Source: Candidatus Wallbacteria bacterium (GTDB taxonomy: Bacteria; Muiribacteriota; JAQTZZ01). Taken from it: a stretch of DNA of 64,000 bases. Below, in pieces: positions 8,774-17,447 of this stretch. Below the pieces are notes generated by a model. The model was not told the origin of the DNA. It made no database searches and saw nothing but the letters and a program-made list of their open reading frames with translations. The stretch covers positions 81,861 through 145,860 of the forward strand of contig JAQTZZ010000008.1 in NCBI GenBank assembly GCA_028687545.1. Reading direction: 5' to 3'. Every line of letters starts with the position of its first letter. Within the stretch, counting starts at the first letter, position 1. A program made the position numbers and the translations under genes.

Positions 8774-9528
8774 TCGTCTGCATTCCCCGTAAAACCTTCG
8801 TGGTCTCAGTGACTGGCGGGAACTGCGAATTATCCTGCGATTTCTGTGCCAGGCATTATCTGCAGGCAATGAAAAAAATCAGCGATATCCCGTCAGATAA
8901 TCTGAAATACACATCACTGCTCATCTCTGGAGGCTTTCTCAGAAACGGAACCCTGCCTCTTCCTGAAACTGATCTTTTCAATACGCTGTCGTCCAGATTC
9001 AGGATCAATCTTCATCTCGGGTTTTTCGACCGGAATCTGGAACGGATGATAAGGCTGAAAAATCAGGTTTCTGTAGTCTCATTCAATTTTCTGCCTGTCA
9101 GGTCGGCCATTGCACATATTTCCAGGGAATTCAAGGAGAAAGATTACCTTGACTCCTATCAAAAATACCAGGAAATCGGTTTCAGGGTCGTTCCCCACAT
9201 CCTTCTCGGATTATGCCCTGGGGATGACGAGCTTTCCCTGATCCGGAAACTGAAGCCGTTCGCTCCGGATAAAACAGTGCTGCTGGTAAAAATTCCCCTG
9301 GAGAAAAGTGCAGAAAGAATCGACTTTCAAAGGATCCGGAAATTCATCCTCACTCTCAAAGAAACCATCCCGCAGTCTGAAATCATCATCGGATGCATGA
9401 GGCCTGGCGGAGAATGGCGGAAAAGAAACGACCCTCGACTGGTTGAGCTCCCGGTTTCGACGATTGTCAATCCTGCTCCCGGGCTTTTCCCGGATCACGG
9501 GGTTTCAGAGGAGTGCTGCGTCTTATGA
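8770..9528 (+). CDS. Radical SAM protein, first of an adjacent pair (possibly LipS-like)
   Basis: The cluster motif C-X3-C-X2-C is in SVTGGNCELSCDFCARHYL at about residues 14-32, and the glycine-rich SLLISGGF follows at about 47. The 252-residue length fits a minimal radical SAM barrel. The pattern of a cluster motif followed by HYL and a nearby Met, plus a second adjacent radical SAM gene, resembles what I remember of the two-component lipoyl synthases LipS1/LipS2; that is recall, not an alignment. The start overlaps the BMC-type gene by ATGA and the stop overlaps the next radical SAM gene by ATGA. Confidence 0.8.
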   Translation: MIVCIPRKTFVVSVTGGNCELSCDFCARHYLQAMKKISDIPSDNLKYTSLLISGGFLRNGTLPLPETDLFNTLSSRFRINLHLGFFDRNLERMIRLKNQVSVVSFNFLPVRSAIAHISREFKEKDYLDSYQKYQEIGFRVVPHILLGLCPGDDELSLIRKLKPFAPDKTVLLVKIPLEKSAERIDFQRIRKFILTLKETIPQSEIIIGCMRPGGEWRKRNDPRLVELPVSTIVNPAPGLFPDHGVSEECCVL

Positions 9529-10469
9529 GAGCTTCCCTGGCAGCTGGAAAAATCATCTTATCTTTCCCCGGCAGGCTGGAGTCCATCCCGCCTTGCACAA
9601 CAGCTTATTTTATCGTCGGTGGCAGCTGCACTGGAAAATGTCTTTTCTGCAGCCAGTCCAGGCTGAGCGGCAAGCAGCCAGGTCACAGCAGGCTCTCACG
9701 GGTAAGCTGGCCTGAAATCGAGCTCCCGGTTCAGGAGATAATCCGGAGAGTCAACCAGATCAGCGAATTCAGAAGGTCCTGTTTCCAGTGCACCAGAAAA
9801 CTCAGCCTGCAGGACTTGCGGGAAATGACGGAATTCTGCAGAATTGCAATTAAACCTGTTTCCATCTCAGCTTCACCGGATTGCGACCCGGAAGCGTTGC
9901 TCGCTCTGCCTGCTGTCGACCATCTCAATCTCTCCCTTGACTGTGCAACTGAACGGCATTTCAGCGAAATGAAAGGAGGCTCCTGGGATGAATTCTGGCA
10001 GCTGCTGGAGCGCCTGGCCAGGACTTATCCTGGTAAAATCAGGACACATCTGATCGCCGGACTGGGTGAAACTGATCAGGAATTTCTGGACACCATGCTC
10101 AGGCTGAAAAACATAGGCATCGGCTGGGGTTTGTTTTCTTTTTTTCCGCTTGCAGGTACGCCTCTTGCACAGCGAGGGAGAATCCCTCGAAAACGCTACC
10201 GTTTTCTGCAGATGGCCAGTTATTGTCTGCAGAACAACCTGCTCAATTCAGGTGATTTCAGTTTGAAGGATGACTTTATCTGTGGTTTTAAAATCGAAAA
10301 TCAGGCAATCCGGGAAATCGCAGGTTCAGGAAAACCCTTTCTGACCAGCGGCTGTTCAGGATGCAACAGGCCGTTTTACAATGAAAGTGCCCGTGAAGAG
10401 CCTTATAATTTCCATCGCCCTCTGACTGAGGGCGAAATCGCCAGGATAATCAGTGAATTATTTGATTAA
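9525..10469 (+). CDS. Radical SAM protein, second of the pair (possibly LipS-like)
   Basis: The cluster motif is C-X3-C-X2-C in GGSCTGKCLFCSQSR at about residues 35-49. A further Cys pair, FLTSGCSGCNRPFYNE, lies near the C-terminus and is a candidate for an auxiliary iron-sulfur cluster. That C-terminal pattern is what makes me think of sulfur-inserting LipS proteins. I chose the ATG at 9525 because it overlaps the previous stop (ATGA) and a GAGGAG lies upstream; a GTG at 9513 is possible but leaves no room for a ribosome binding site. The protein would be 314 residues. It ends the cassette 40 bases before repeat copy 2. Confidence 0.8.
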   Translation: MRASLAAGKIILSFPGRLESIPPCTTAYFIVGGSCTGKCLFCSQSRLSGKQPGHSRLSRVSWPEIELPVQEIIRRVNQISEFRRSCFQCTRKLSLQDLREMTEFCRIAIKPVSISASPDCDPEALLALPAVDHLNLSLDCATERHFSEMKGGSWDEFWQLLERLARTYPGKIRTHLIAGLGETDQEFLDTMLRLKNIGIGWGLFSFFPLAGTPLAQRGRIPRKRYRFLQMASYCLQNNLLNSGDFSLKDDFICGFKIENQAIREIAGSGKPFLTSGCSGCNRPFYNESAREEPYNFHRPLTEGEIARIISELFD

Positions 10470-10508
10470 AGGAAATTGGCAAATTTTCCCTTAAATCAAC
10501 TAAATCAA

Positions 10509-10596
10509 TGTGGGGTGGCCAGGAATAACTTTTTAGCGCACTAAGCCTGCCGAAGGAGATAAAAAGTTGTTCCAGGACAGGACCCGCCACAAATCA
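10509..10596 (+). repeat. Dispersed hairpin repeat, copy 2
   Basis: This is an 88-base unit matching the reverse complement of 7871-7959. Arms AATAACTTTTTA and TAAAAAGTTGTT enclose a loop containing CTAAGCCTGCCGAAGG. It lies 40 bases after the second radical SAM gene and just before the MITE-like element at 10639. It may act as a bidirectional terminator or RNA hairpin, or may simply be a parasitic repeat. Confidence 0.85.
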
Positions 10597-10638
10597 TGAT
10601 ATTGCACTACATATGGCTGCACACCATAAAAATTTGCC

Positions 10639-10910
10639 TAGAACCCATTTCATAAGTCTGCGTCACCGCGTTGCCTTGCACATGCAAGCATTTCGAGGCC
10701 ATCCGGTCGAAGGTGATGCGGCGCATCATCAAGACCGGATAACGAAGAAATGCGCAGCTTGTGCTGGCAACCCTCCGGGTTCGGGCTGCAAAATTCAAAA
10801 GCGTCGTTGCGGTTCGTCGGAAATGCACCACATTGCCTTCCTCACCGCGCCTAGCTTTTGAACTTCGGAGCTTCGAACGCGGCTGACGCAGACTTATGAA
10901 ATGGGTTCTA
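10639..10910. mobile_element. MITE-like element A, 272 bp with perfect 27-bp terminal inverted repeats
   Basis: The left end (10639-10665) and right end (10884-10910) are perfect inverted repeats beginning TAGAACCCATTTCATAAG. Both ends carry a terminal TA, as expected for Tc1/mariner-IS630 type insertion with TA duplication. The interior has no convincing gene. It contains a 48-bp segment (10805-10852) that recurs in element B at 30784-30831 with three differences. The right end lies 7 bases from the stop of the TPR protein gene. Confidence 0.85.
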
Positions 10911-10917
10911 AACAGAG

Positions 10918-11925
10918 TTACTTCCCATCTACACCGAATCCGCTATAGTGTTTCTCCCCAGTATTCTCCATATTGAACTTTACCTTGGCGTCCACAGGCA
11001 TCATTTTCAGAGCCTGTTCGAAGAATTCCCGGGCTTTCCTGAAATCACCCAGCTTGGAATAAATAATGCCGACTTTGTTCAGAATGTCGGGATCCACTTT
11101 TTCCTTCATCGCTGCCTCAAAATAACGCAGTGATTCCTTGTATTTCTGATCATAGAAATAGATGTTGCCCAGATTGTTGAAAACATCATAGATCGGATAT
11201 TCGCCGATAAATTCAAACTCACCCGCTGTTTTCGTGAAATACGGCAGATCCCTGTCATAGTTCAACTCACTGGCATCGTAGAGAATCACGAAAGCCTTGT
11301 TCTGGGCGAAAGTGACCAGGTTTATCTGCTTGAAAAGCAATTCGTTCCCGAACACCATTTTCTTTGTATATGTGGTCATCTGCTTGAAAAAAAGCACTTC
11401 GCTGGAGTTCTGGTACATTTCCTTGGTGATGCGGGCAGTGTCGTCAGGCAGAAGCCCTTTCAGGATCTTTTCAGAAGTCTGCACCATCTGTTTTTCATTT
11501 TTCGGGTACTGCCTCAGGTCAGGATACTCCTCGGGCAGCATTTCGATCACATACATTTTGATCAAAGTGGCGTCTTCCCTGATATCTTTTTCCTTGGAAA
11601 GCGTGATCAGCAGGTTGTCTTTCAGATCTCCTTCCTTCAGGTACCAGAAATCCGCTGGCATCGGGAAAGCGATCTTGAACTTGAAATTCCTGTATGATCC
11701 TTCAAAAATGCCTGTTGAATGCTCCGAAAAAACCAGGCTTTCGATCTTGTCTTCCTTGATCTTCACCTGCTCACCTTCAGGGCTGGCCAGATAAACAGTG
11801 TTGTCAGAAAGCTCCTTGACCTTGCCGTGCAGAATCACGCCGTTCTTTAAAAAGAGCGTGTCCGCATAAGCTGCAGTCAGCATGATTAAAAAAGCCGCCA
11901 AAACCGCAATTCTAATTTTTCCCAT
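10918..11925 (-). CDS. Exported TPR-repeat protein
   Basis: A signal peptide (MGKIRIAVLAAFLIMLTAAYA) is followed by a short beta-type module (DTLFLKNGVILHGKVKELSD) typical of the start of many exported TPR proteins. A central region of about 200 residues follows. Two TPR units near the C-terminus include YEKSLRYFEAAMKE-like and FRKAREFFEQALKM segments. I chose the ATG at 11925 because it follows AGGAGAAGT and gives a proper signal peptide; an upstream in-frame ATG would add eight residues without benefit. The start lies inside the end of the preceding gene (14-base overlap). Function unknown, periplasmic by inference. Confidence 0.75.
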   Translation of the reverse strand: MGKIRIAVLAAFLIMLTAAYADTLFLKNGVILHGKVKELSDNTVYLASPEGEQVKIKEDKIESLVFSEHSTGIFEGSYRNFKFKIAFPMPADFWYLKEGDLKDNLLITLSKEKDIREDATLIKMYVIEMLPEEYPDLRQYPKNEKQMVQTSEKILKGLLPDDTARITKEMYQNSSEVLFFKQMTTYTKKMVFGNELLFKQINLVTFAQNKAFVILYDASELNYDRDLPYFTKTAGEFEFIGEYPIYDVFNNLGNIYFYDQKYKESLRYFEAAMKEKVDPDILNKVGIIYSKLGDFRKAREFFEQALKMMPVDAKVKFNMENTGEKHYSGFGVDGK

Positions 11926-13153
11926 ACTTCTCCTGGTATTGTACCGCAATTTTCAACTCCTTGAGGTATTTTTTCGGATTCCCGGCCTGCCTCGCAGCCG
12001 CGGCTTCGGCAATGGCGGTCTTGGCGGCATAGAAATAGAAGCTTCTCAGATTGCGCTCAGTATAGCTGGAGGTTTTTTCCTCCCTGGAAAGCCACTCGCT
12101 GATCTCAAGCTCCTGCCTGCGGTTTTCCGAAAATTCCAGATACAAACCCCTGTGCTTCAGCGCACGGTCGAGATACTGGATGGAAAGCCCCAGTTCAGTT
12201 GGGTTATAGGATCTCTTTTTATCTTTCAGATAGCGTTGATAGTTCCCGTTGAAATCCTGATATTGCGAAGGATAGAGCTGGCGGAAGCATTCGTCGCCCG
12301 CCATGGCAGCAGCCATGGCTTCATTCTCGCGATTCGTATACACAGGCTCGATATACTCGCTCCTCAGATTTCCGAGACTGGAACTTACCTTGCCCAGCCT
12401 GTTCCTGAGATCCCAGAGCTGAGCGGGTGTTACGTACCAGATCGAGTCCCGGGCGGAAGCGAGCAGCTTGTTGAATTCCGGAGTGATTATTTCCAGACTG
12501 TCGCGGATCGCGCGGTAGTTCGGAGGACGCCTTGCAATGTCGCGGTTTTCATTATACTGGTTCAGGGTATCACGGATACGCTTCATCAGAGTATCGATTT
12601 CATAGAAACGCTGCAGCTTGTCGTGGTATTGTTTAATCACCTCTTCGACATTGTAGTACATCTCACGGACCCGTTCCGGCCGTCTGTGACGCTCCACAAC
12701 TCTGTAATGAAGATCCTTCAACGACTGACCTGTCTTCTCCAGATTCCGCTCAAATTCCTGGTAATTTTCATACATGAGCTGGCAGGCAACCGGAAAAAAC
12801 CTGAAAAAATCCAGCTTTTCCATCTCCTCGACCTTGGGCTTGACTGTCTCGTAGAAAGACAGCATCTCTTCCCAGGGTGGATAGGCCTCCAGCACTTCAT
12901 GAAAAAGGATGCATTTGAGCTTAACTTCATCAAACAGGCGGCGGGCTTCTTCTATGTCTCCCAGTTTGGATTTGAGAATCCCTTCCTCCAGTTCTTTCTG
13001 GATTTCCACCCTGAATGCGTCGAGCGAATCAGGGACTTTCATTTTTCTGATGTTTTCAAAAGGGGCTTCAGCTTCAATCCTCTTCTGATAGGCTTGATCC
13101 AAGGCCAAAAGAGGCAGGCACAACATCAAAACAATCATGACAGCAGTTTTCAT
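11912..13153 (-). CDS. Exported helical protein of unknown family
   Basis: The 413-residue protein begins with a signal peptide (MKTAVMIVLMLCLPLLALD). The rest is strongly helical, charged and rich in Glu, Arg, Tyr and Leu, consistent with coiled coils or TPR-like helical pairs. I recognise no domain. It overlaps the TPR protein by 14 bases and follows the cyclodeaminase-like gene by 7 bases, so both exported proteins probably act together in the periplasm. The plus-strand open frame opposite it is a shadow of its codon bias. Confidence 0.7.
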   Translation of the reverse strand: MKTAVMIVLMLCLPLLALDQAYQKRIEAEAPFENIRKMKVPDSLDAFRVEIQKELEEGILKSKLGDIEEARRLFDEVKLKCILFHEVLEAYPPWEEMLSFYETVKPKVEEMEKLDFFRFFPVACQLMYENYQEFERNLEKTGQSLKDLHYRVVERHRRPERVREMYYNVEEVIKQYHDKLQRFYEIDTLMKRIRDTLNQYNENRDIARRPPNYRAIRDSLEIITPEFNKLLASARDSIWYVTPAQLWDLRNRLGKVSSSLGNLRSEYIEPVYTNRENEAMAAAMAGDECFRQLYPSQYQDFNGNYQRYLKDKKRSYNPTELGLSIQYLDRALKHRGLYLEFSENRRQELEISEWLSREEKTSSYTERNLRSFYFYAAKTAIAEAAAARQAGNPKKYLKELKIAVQYQEKYGKN

Positions 13154-13160
13154 CTGTTCC

Positions 13161-13778
13161 TCACAATTTGATTTCTGAACGCGAATCCCTAAGATTATCC
13201 GTCAACACAGGTTTCAAAAGCTTGATTTTATCGGTAAAATCCTGCCTGACCTGTTCGTCGACTATACCTGGGAGATTGATCATCACATTCAGTTCGGCTC
13301 CGGAAAAAGCAGTGTCCAGCAGGCATCCAGCCACTCCCACATCCGAGACGGCGTGCCTGATACCGAGCCTGGCCAGCACCGGAAGTTCCCGCGACAGGCT
13401 GACGGCAAGTTCGAGCGTATGGAGTGGGACCAGGGTGGCTTCGACGCTGGCGGTATTGATGGCTGATTTTCTGGCTGCCTTTTCCGCGTCATTGCTTGGC
13501 TTTTGCTGCATGGCACAAAGCAGAGAGTTGAAAGCGCAGGCATCCAGATCAGCGAGCCTTAGGAACTCTTCCCTTCCAGGCTGCGCAATTGACGCGATCC
13601 TGCGCATTTCACTATGACTTTTCACGTATTTTCCGTTCTTCAGGGTGAGGTTCGATACCATCAGCATCAGAGCTGCTCCGCAGGCCCCGGCAACTGCTGC
13701 TGCCGCCCCTCCGCCAGGTGTAGGGGCGTCTGATGAAAGCCCTCTCAGGAATTCATCTATCTTCATCTCTTTGAACAA
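13161..13778 (-). CDS. Cyclodeaminase/cyclohydrolase family protein (FchA/FTCD_C-like)
   Basis: The 205-residue helical protein has the family motif PTPGGGAAAAVAGACGAALMLMVSNL-type start (residues about 20-45), with the conserved NL and GKY following. The family includes methenyl-tetrahydrofolate cyclohydrolase FchA and the formiminotetrahydrofolate cyclodeaminase half of FTCD. It therefore probably interconverts one-carbon units on folate in the cytosol. Which of the two reactions it performs cannot be told from sequence by eye. It is 15 bases downstream of glmU. Confidence 0.88.
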   Translation of the reverse strand: MFKEMKIDEFLRGLSSDAPTPGGGAAAAVAGACGAALMLMVSNLTLKNGKYVKSHSEMRRIASIAQPGREEFLRLADLDACAFNSLLCAMQQKPSNDAEKAARKSAINTASVEATLVPLHTLELAVSLSRELPVLARLGIRHAVSDVGVAGCLLDTAFSGAELNVMINLPGIVDEQVRQDFTDKIKLLKPVLTDNLRDSRSEIKL

Positions 13779-13793
13779 AATTCCTCCACCAGA

Positions 13794-15152
13794 TTAATCT
13801 TTAGCTTTTTCCTTTTTTCTCACCCAGTCTTCGATGTTGACCTGTTTTTCACGTCCCAGGCCCAGGGCATATGGCGGCACATCCTTTGTGATCACAGAGC
13901 CGGCGCCGACATAAGCGTGTGCACCGATCGTCACCGGAGCTACCAGAGAGGAGTTGCTGCCTATGAATGCATGCTCCCCGATTTTAGTTTCATTCTTTCT
14001 GATTCCGTCATAATTACAGGTAATGGTGCCTGCGCCAATGTTGGTGTCCACTCCGACATCCGCATCGCCGATGTATGAAAGATGGGAGGCCTTCACTCCA
14101 GGGGAAAAACGGGTTTTCTTGAGTTCCACGAAATTGCCTACCTTGCAAGTGTCTTCCAGCCGGCTTCCCGGACGGATATGGGCGAAAGGACCGACCTGGC
14201 AGTCCGATGAGACGACAGAACCATTGACAATGCTGAATTGTACCTGATTACGGTTTCCGATCCTTGAACTCTGGATCTGCGTATATGGCCCGATCTGATT
14301 ATACTCACCGATTACAGTGTCTCCGCTGATTACGGTACCCGGCATGATCACGGTCCCTGTTCCGATCTGCACATCCCAGTCGACGTAAGTAGTGTCAGGA
14401 TCGAGAACTATCACTCCGGATGCCGACAGTTGAAGATTTTTCCTGATTTTTAGCTCACGCAAGGCTTCGGCGAGTTCCAGCGGTGTGTTTACCCCGATGA
14501 AATCAGCCGAATCCGGCAGGTTGAAAGCACAAGCTTTTTTCCGTTCCTTCCTGCAAAGGTTCACGATATCTGTCAGATAAAATTCATGCTGCGCATTGTC
14601 GGTTCCGATCCGGTCGATGACCTGCAAAAGAAGTTCCAGACTGATCAGATAAATCCCGGTATTGATTTCCCTGATTTTCTTCTGCCTGTCAGTAGCGTCC
14701 CGGGCCTCGACTATGGAATGAAATCCATTTTTATCACGAATGATCCGCCCGTAACTTCCGGCATCAGGAAGTTCTGTCGACAGCACGGACAAGTCGGCCT
14801 GCTCACGCCTGTGGCAATCCACGAAAATTTTCAGGGAATCGGCAGTGATCAGAGGAATGTCACCTGGAAGTATCAGAATCTCTCCCTTTGACAGGCAACC
14901 GGACTGAAGCGCACAGAGGACGGCATGTCCGGTACCCAGAGGCTGTTCCTGCCTTGCCCTGAGCACCTGCGGCGGAAGCTCAAGCTCGAAATTATGGGGA
15001 CCCAGAACAAATACTGTCTTCTCAGTGCCAAGCCCTGAAACGGCCTGATATACATAATCGACAACCCTCTTTCCCAGAAGGTTGAAAGTGAGCTTGCTGA
15101 GTGCGCTCTTCATTCTCGTGGATTTTCCTGCTGCCAGAACTATTGCTTGCAT
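13794..15152 (-). CDS. glmU: Bifunctional UDP-GlcNAc pyrophosphorylase / GlcN-1-P acetyltransferase
   Basis: GlmU makes UDP-N-acetylglucosamine for peptidoglycan and lipopolysaccharide. The N-terminal nucleotidyltransferase has LAAGKSTRMKSALSK at about 6-20 and VLPGD-type metal-binding residues further on. The C-terminal half is a left-handed beta-helix of hexapeptide repeats, with the acetyltransferase active-site histidine in SHLSYIGDADVG. At 452 residues both domains are full length. It has its own near-consensus promoter between itself and tRNA-Gln, and the upstream ribosome binding site is GAGGATC. Confidence 0.96.
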   Translation of the reverse strand: MQAIVLAAGKSTRMKSALSKLTFNLLGKRVVDYVYQAVSGLGTEKTVFVLGPHNFELELPPQVLRARQEQPLGTGHAVLCALQSGCLSKGEILILPGDIPLITADSLKIFVDCHRREQADLSVLSTELPDAGSYGRIIRDKNGFHSIVEARDATDRQKKIREINTGIYLISLELLLQVIDRIGTDNAQHEFYLTDIVNLCRKERKKACAFNLPDSADFIGVNTPLELAEALRELKIRKNLQLSASGVIVLDPDTTYVDWDVQIGTGTVIMPGTVISGDTVIGEYNQIGPYTQIQSSRIGNRNQVQFSIVNGSVVSSDCQVGPFAHIRPGSRLEDTCKVGNFVELKKTRFSPGVKASHLSYIGDADVGVDTNIGAGTITCNYDGIRKNETKIGEHAFIGSNSSLVAPVTIGAHAYVGAGSVITKDVPPYALGLGREKQVNIEDWVRKKEKAKD

Positions 15153-15179
15153 ATGATCCTCGCAGATTTAGTTTGGGGT

Positions 15180-15208
15180 ACTATAGTTATTCTCGGAATA
15201 GATGTCAA
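15180..15208 (-). promoter_or_regulatory. Sigma70-type promoter for glmU
   Basis: Read on the minus strand, TTGACA (15203-15208) and TATAGT (15180-15185) are separated by 17 bases. Transcription would start near 15173, about 20 bases before the glmU ATG. This separates glmU from the tRNA-Gln/spoVG transcript upstream. Confidence 0.75.
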
Positions 15209-15247
15209 AAATATAAGAGAATCGATGAAGATGGAGAGGATGTAGTT

Positions 15248-15322
15248 TGGCTGGGGTGGTTGGATTTGAACCAACGAATGCAGGAGTCAAAGTCCTGTGC
15301 CTTGCCGCTTGGCTACACCCCA
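15248..15322 (-). tRNA. tRNA-Gln (anticodon TTG), CCA encoded
   Basis: On the minus strand the acceptor arms TGGGGTG and CACCCCA pair perfectly. The anticodon stem CAGGA/TCCTG encloses CTTTGAC with anticodon TTG, and the T arm GTTGG-TTCAAAT-CCAAC is intact. G73 and CCA are encoded, for 75 nt in total. The mature 5' end is separated from the spoVG stop codon by a single base, so the tRNA must be cut from a spoVG transcript or have a promoter inside spoVG. Confidence 0.97.
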
Positions 15323-15323
15323 A

Positions 15324-15602
15324 TCAGATTTCTTCGCCACCGCCGTTTTTAAGGACTTCCTCGTACTTCTCCAGAACCATTTTCTGCAGTTCATCCCTGG
15401 TTTCAGTCAGGATGGGGTGGGCCATATCCTGAAACTTGCCGTTGCTCATCTTGCGTGAAGGCATGGCCAGAAACAGGCCTTTCTTGCCTTCGATGATTTT
15501 CAGATTATGCACTACAAATACATCATCGATAGTGATCGAAACGACAGCCTTCAGTTTTCCTTCCCTCTTCACGGGCCTGATTCTAACTTCAGTAATGTTC
15601 AT
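15324..15602 (-). CDS. spoVG: SpoVG family RNA/DNA-binding regulator
   Basis: The 92-residue protein begins MNITEVRIRPVKREGKLKAV and contains KGLFLAMPSRKMSNGKFQDMAHP, the SpoVG hallmark. SpoVG proteins are small nucleic-acid-binding regulators found in sporulating and non-sporulating bacteria, so this gene is not evidence of sporulation. It follows an unknown exported-protein gene by 18 bases and abuts tRNA-Gln. Confidence 0.96.
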   Translation of the reverse strand: MNITEVRIRPVKREGKLKAVVSITIDDVFVVHNLKIIEGKKGLFLAMPSRKMSNGKFQDMAHPILTETRDELQKMVLEKYEEVLKNGGGEEI

Positions 15603-15620
15603 TTAACTAAACTCCCACCT

Positions 15621-16163
15621 TTAAAAATTTATATCAACTGAAGTGATTAATTCAAATCCATTTTCTTTGTTATACTTGTTAACGAATAAATTGTTACCCT
15701 GCATTCTTCCACTCTGCTGAATCAGATCTGCTGCAACAAGTTTTCCCTCAGCGATGCGAGCAGAAGAAACCGGCTGATTGCTTTCCCCTGCTATACCAAC
15801 AGACCAATTACAGGCATTCCCGAAAAAAATTACCGAAAAATTGTATTGCCGCTTTAGAAGTTCAGTGTCGACAACCGTGATCCTGCTGTTTTCAGGAGCT
15901 CTGAAACCGCTGCCTGCGATTTTCCCCCTCTCGATCAGCAGGAATCGATCGTTGTTTTCAAAATAATTCCCGCGGAAACCTATTTTTTTAAGATGATTCT
16001 GGAACGAGTTCCGTTCAAGAAATTCAGGGGAATTCCGCTCAGGGACAGACAGTTCAGGCTGCACAGACAGGTCAAGATTAAGTGTGTAATCCAGAAAAAC
16101 AGGTCTGGCAGTTGCTGAAGCAAGTCCTGCAATCACGATAAAAAACACTATAAAATTACACAT
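15621..16163 (-). CDS. Exported protein of unknown function
   Basis: The 180-residue protein has a short signal peptide (MCNFIVFFIVIAGLASATA) and no domain I recognise. The body is rich in Asn, Phe, Arg and beta-type sequence. It is first in a probable operon with spoVG (18-base gap). Its base composition is more AT-rich than that of its neighbours, which may point to relaxed constraint or acquisition. Confidence 0.6.
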   Translation of the reverse strand: MCNFIVFFIVIAGLASATARPVFLDYTLNLDLSVQPELSVPERNSPEFLERNSFQNHLKKIGFRGNYFENNDRFLLIERGKIAGSGFRAPENSRITVVDTELLKRQYNFSVIFFGNACNWSVGIAGESNQPVSSARIAEGKLVAADLIQQSGRMQGNNLFVNKYNKENGFELITSVDINF

Positions 16164-16254
16164 TATTCATAATTATGTTATAAGTTTCGGAAAGTATATC
16201 GACCTGAAGGAAAAAAACAAGATAATCGAGTACCGCGTACCATTTAATGGCAAT

Positions 16255-17382
16255 CTACTTTTTGAAAAAATTCTTCAGCTTTTCGGCGAATCCCTGCTGC
16301 TGCGGAGAATTTCTCACGCTGCTCAAAGAATCCAGCTCTTTCAGAAGCTCCTTCTGCCTTGCGCTGAGATTTGTGGGGACTTCCACATTCACTTTGATGT
16401 AGAGGTCACCCTGACTGTAACTGTTAATTGAAGGCATGCCCTTGCCTTTCAGTTTAAAAAGTTTTCCGCTTTGTGTTCCGGTCGGGACCGTCATTTTAAC
16501 CTGCCCATCCATAGTCGGAACCTGGATGTTGTCGCCGACGGCCGCAGTATAAAAAGAAATCGGAACCTCTGCGATGATGTCATCACTTTCTCTATGGAAA
16601 ATCTGATGTTCCTTCTGGTGCATGACAAGATAAAGATCCCCGGACAACCCTCCTCCAACGGCTGCTTCTCCTTCATTGGCGAGTTTCAGCCTCATTCCGT
16701 CCTCTGCACCCTTGGGGATTTTGACTTTGATCTGTGAGGTCTTCTTCTCGCGTCCCTCACCTCTGCAGGCTGAGCATGGCTTATCCACGATGCTTCCTCT
16801 GCCGTGGCAGGCCGGGCAGGTCGTGCTGATGCTGAAGATCCCCTGGGCGTGAAGGACCTTGCCTTTTCCTTTGCACTGGGGGCATACCTTAGGGGCAGTT
16901 CCCGGTTCGGCTCCACTTCCGTGACAACGCTCACAGGCTGCAAACTTCGGCACCGAAATCACGATTTCCCTGCCGTAGTAAGCGTCCTCCAGCGAGAATT
17001 CCAGGTCATAGCGCAGATCGCGTCCTTTCTGGGCTCCGCGTCTTCCCTGTCTGCCTGCACCGAAGATGTCTCCAAAAATGTCGCCGATCCCCATCTCGCC
17101 GAAAATGTCTTCAAAGTTGAATCCTTGACCGTTGAAACCGCTCCCCCCGAAACCACCAGGGTTGACACCGGCGTGTCCGAAGCGGTCGTATTGCTCGCGC
17201 TTTTTTGGATCTGAAAGCACCTCGTAAGCTTCATTCACTTCCTTGAAGCGCTCTTCGGCTTCCTTATTGTTGGGATTGACATCAGGGTGATATTTCCGGG
17301 CCAGATTGCGATATGCCTTCTTGATCTCGTCGTCACCGGCGTTCTTCTGCACACCCAGCACTTCGTAAAAATCGCGATTCAT
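16255..17382 (-). CDS. dnaJ: Chaperone DnaJ
   Basis: This type I Hsp40 delivers substrates to DnaK and stimulates its ATPase. The J domain (1-70) carries HPD in [21 protein letters not shown] Gly/Phe-rich linker follows. The zinc domain has four CXXCXGXG units ([32 protein letters not shown]) and is followed by the C-terminal substrate-binding region. The length (375) is normal. It is third in the grpE-dnaK-dnaJ order with 116 bases between dnaK and dnaJ, where a hairpin sits. Confidence 0.97.
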   Translation of the reverse strand: MNRDFYEVLGVQKNAGDDEIKKAYRNLARKYHPDVNPNNKEAEERFKEVNEAYEVLSDPKKREQYDRFGHAGVNPGGFGGSGFNGQGFNFEDIFGEMGIGDIFGDIFGAGRQGRRGAQKGRDLRYDLEFSLEDAYYGREIVISVPKFAACERCHGSGAEPGTAPKVCPQCKGKGKVLHAQGIFSISTTCPACHGRGSIVDKPCSACRGEGREKKTSQIKVKIPKGAEDGMRLKLANEGEAAVGGGLSGDLYLVMHQKEHQIFHRESDDIIAEVPISFYTAAVGDNIQVPTMDGQVKMTVPTGTQSGKLFKLKGKGMPSINSYSQGDLYIKVNVEVPTNLSARQKELLKELDSLSSVRNSPQQQGFAEKLKNFFKK

Positions 17383-17447
17383 AGTATTCTCCAGATCAAC
17401 TGCAATTCTAGCGGGATCATTGTATGCTTCGAAGTTCGAAGGGTCAA

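Noticed and set aside
11882-13171. Long plus-strand open frame (429 codons) opposite the exported helical protein
   Set aside because: It is a shadow of the minus-strand gene. That gene has a signal peptide, operon spacing and a start; the plus frame has none of these.
15324-15602. spoVG as evidence for sporulation
   Set aside because: SpoVG occurs widely in non-sporulating bacteria and no other sporulation gene is present here.
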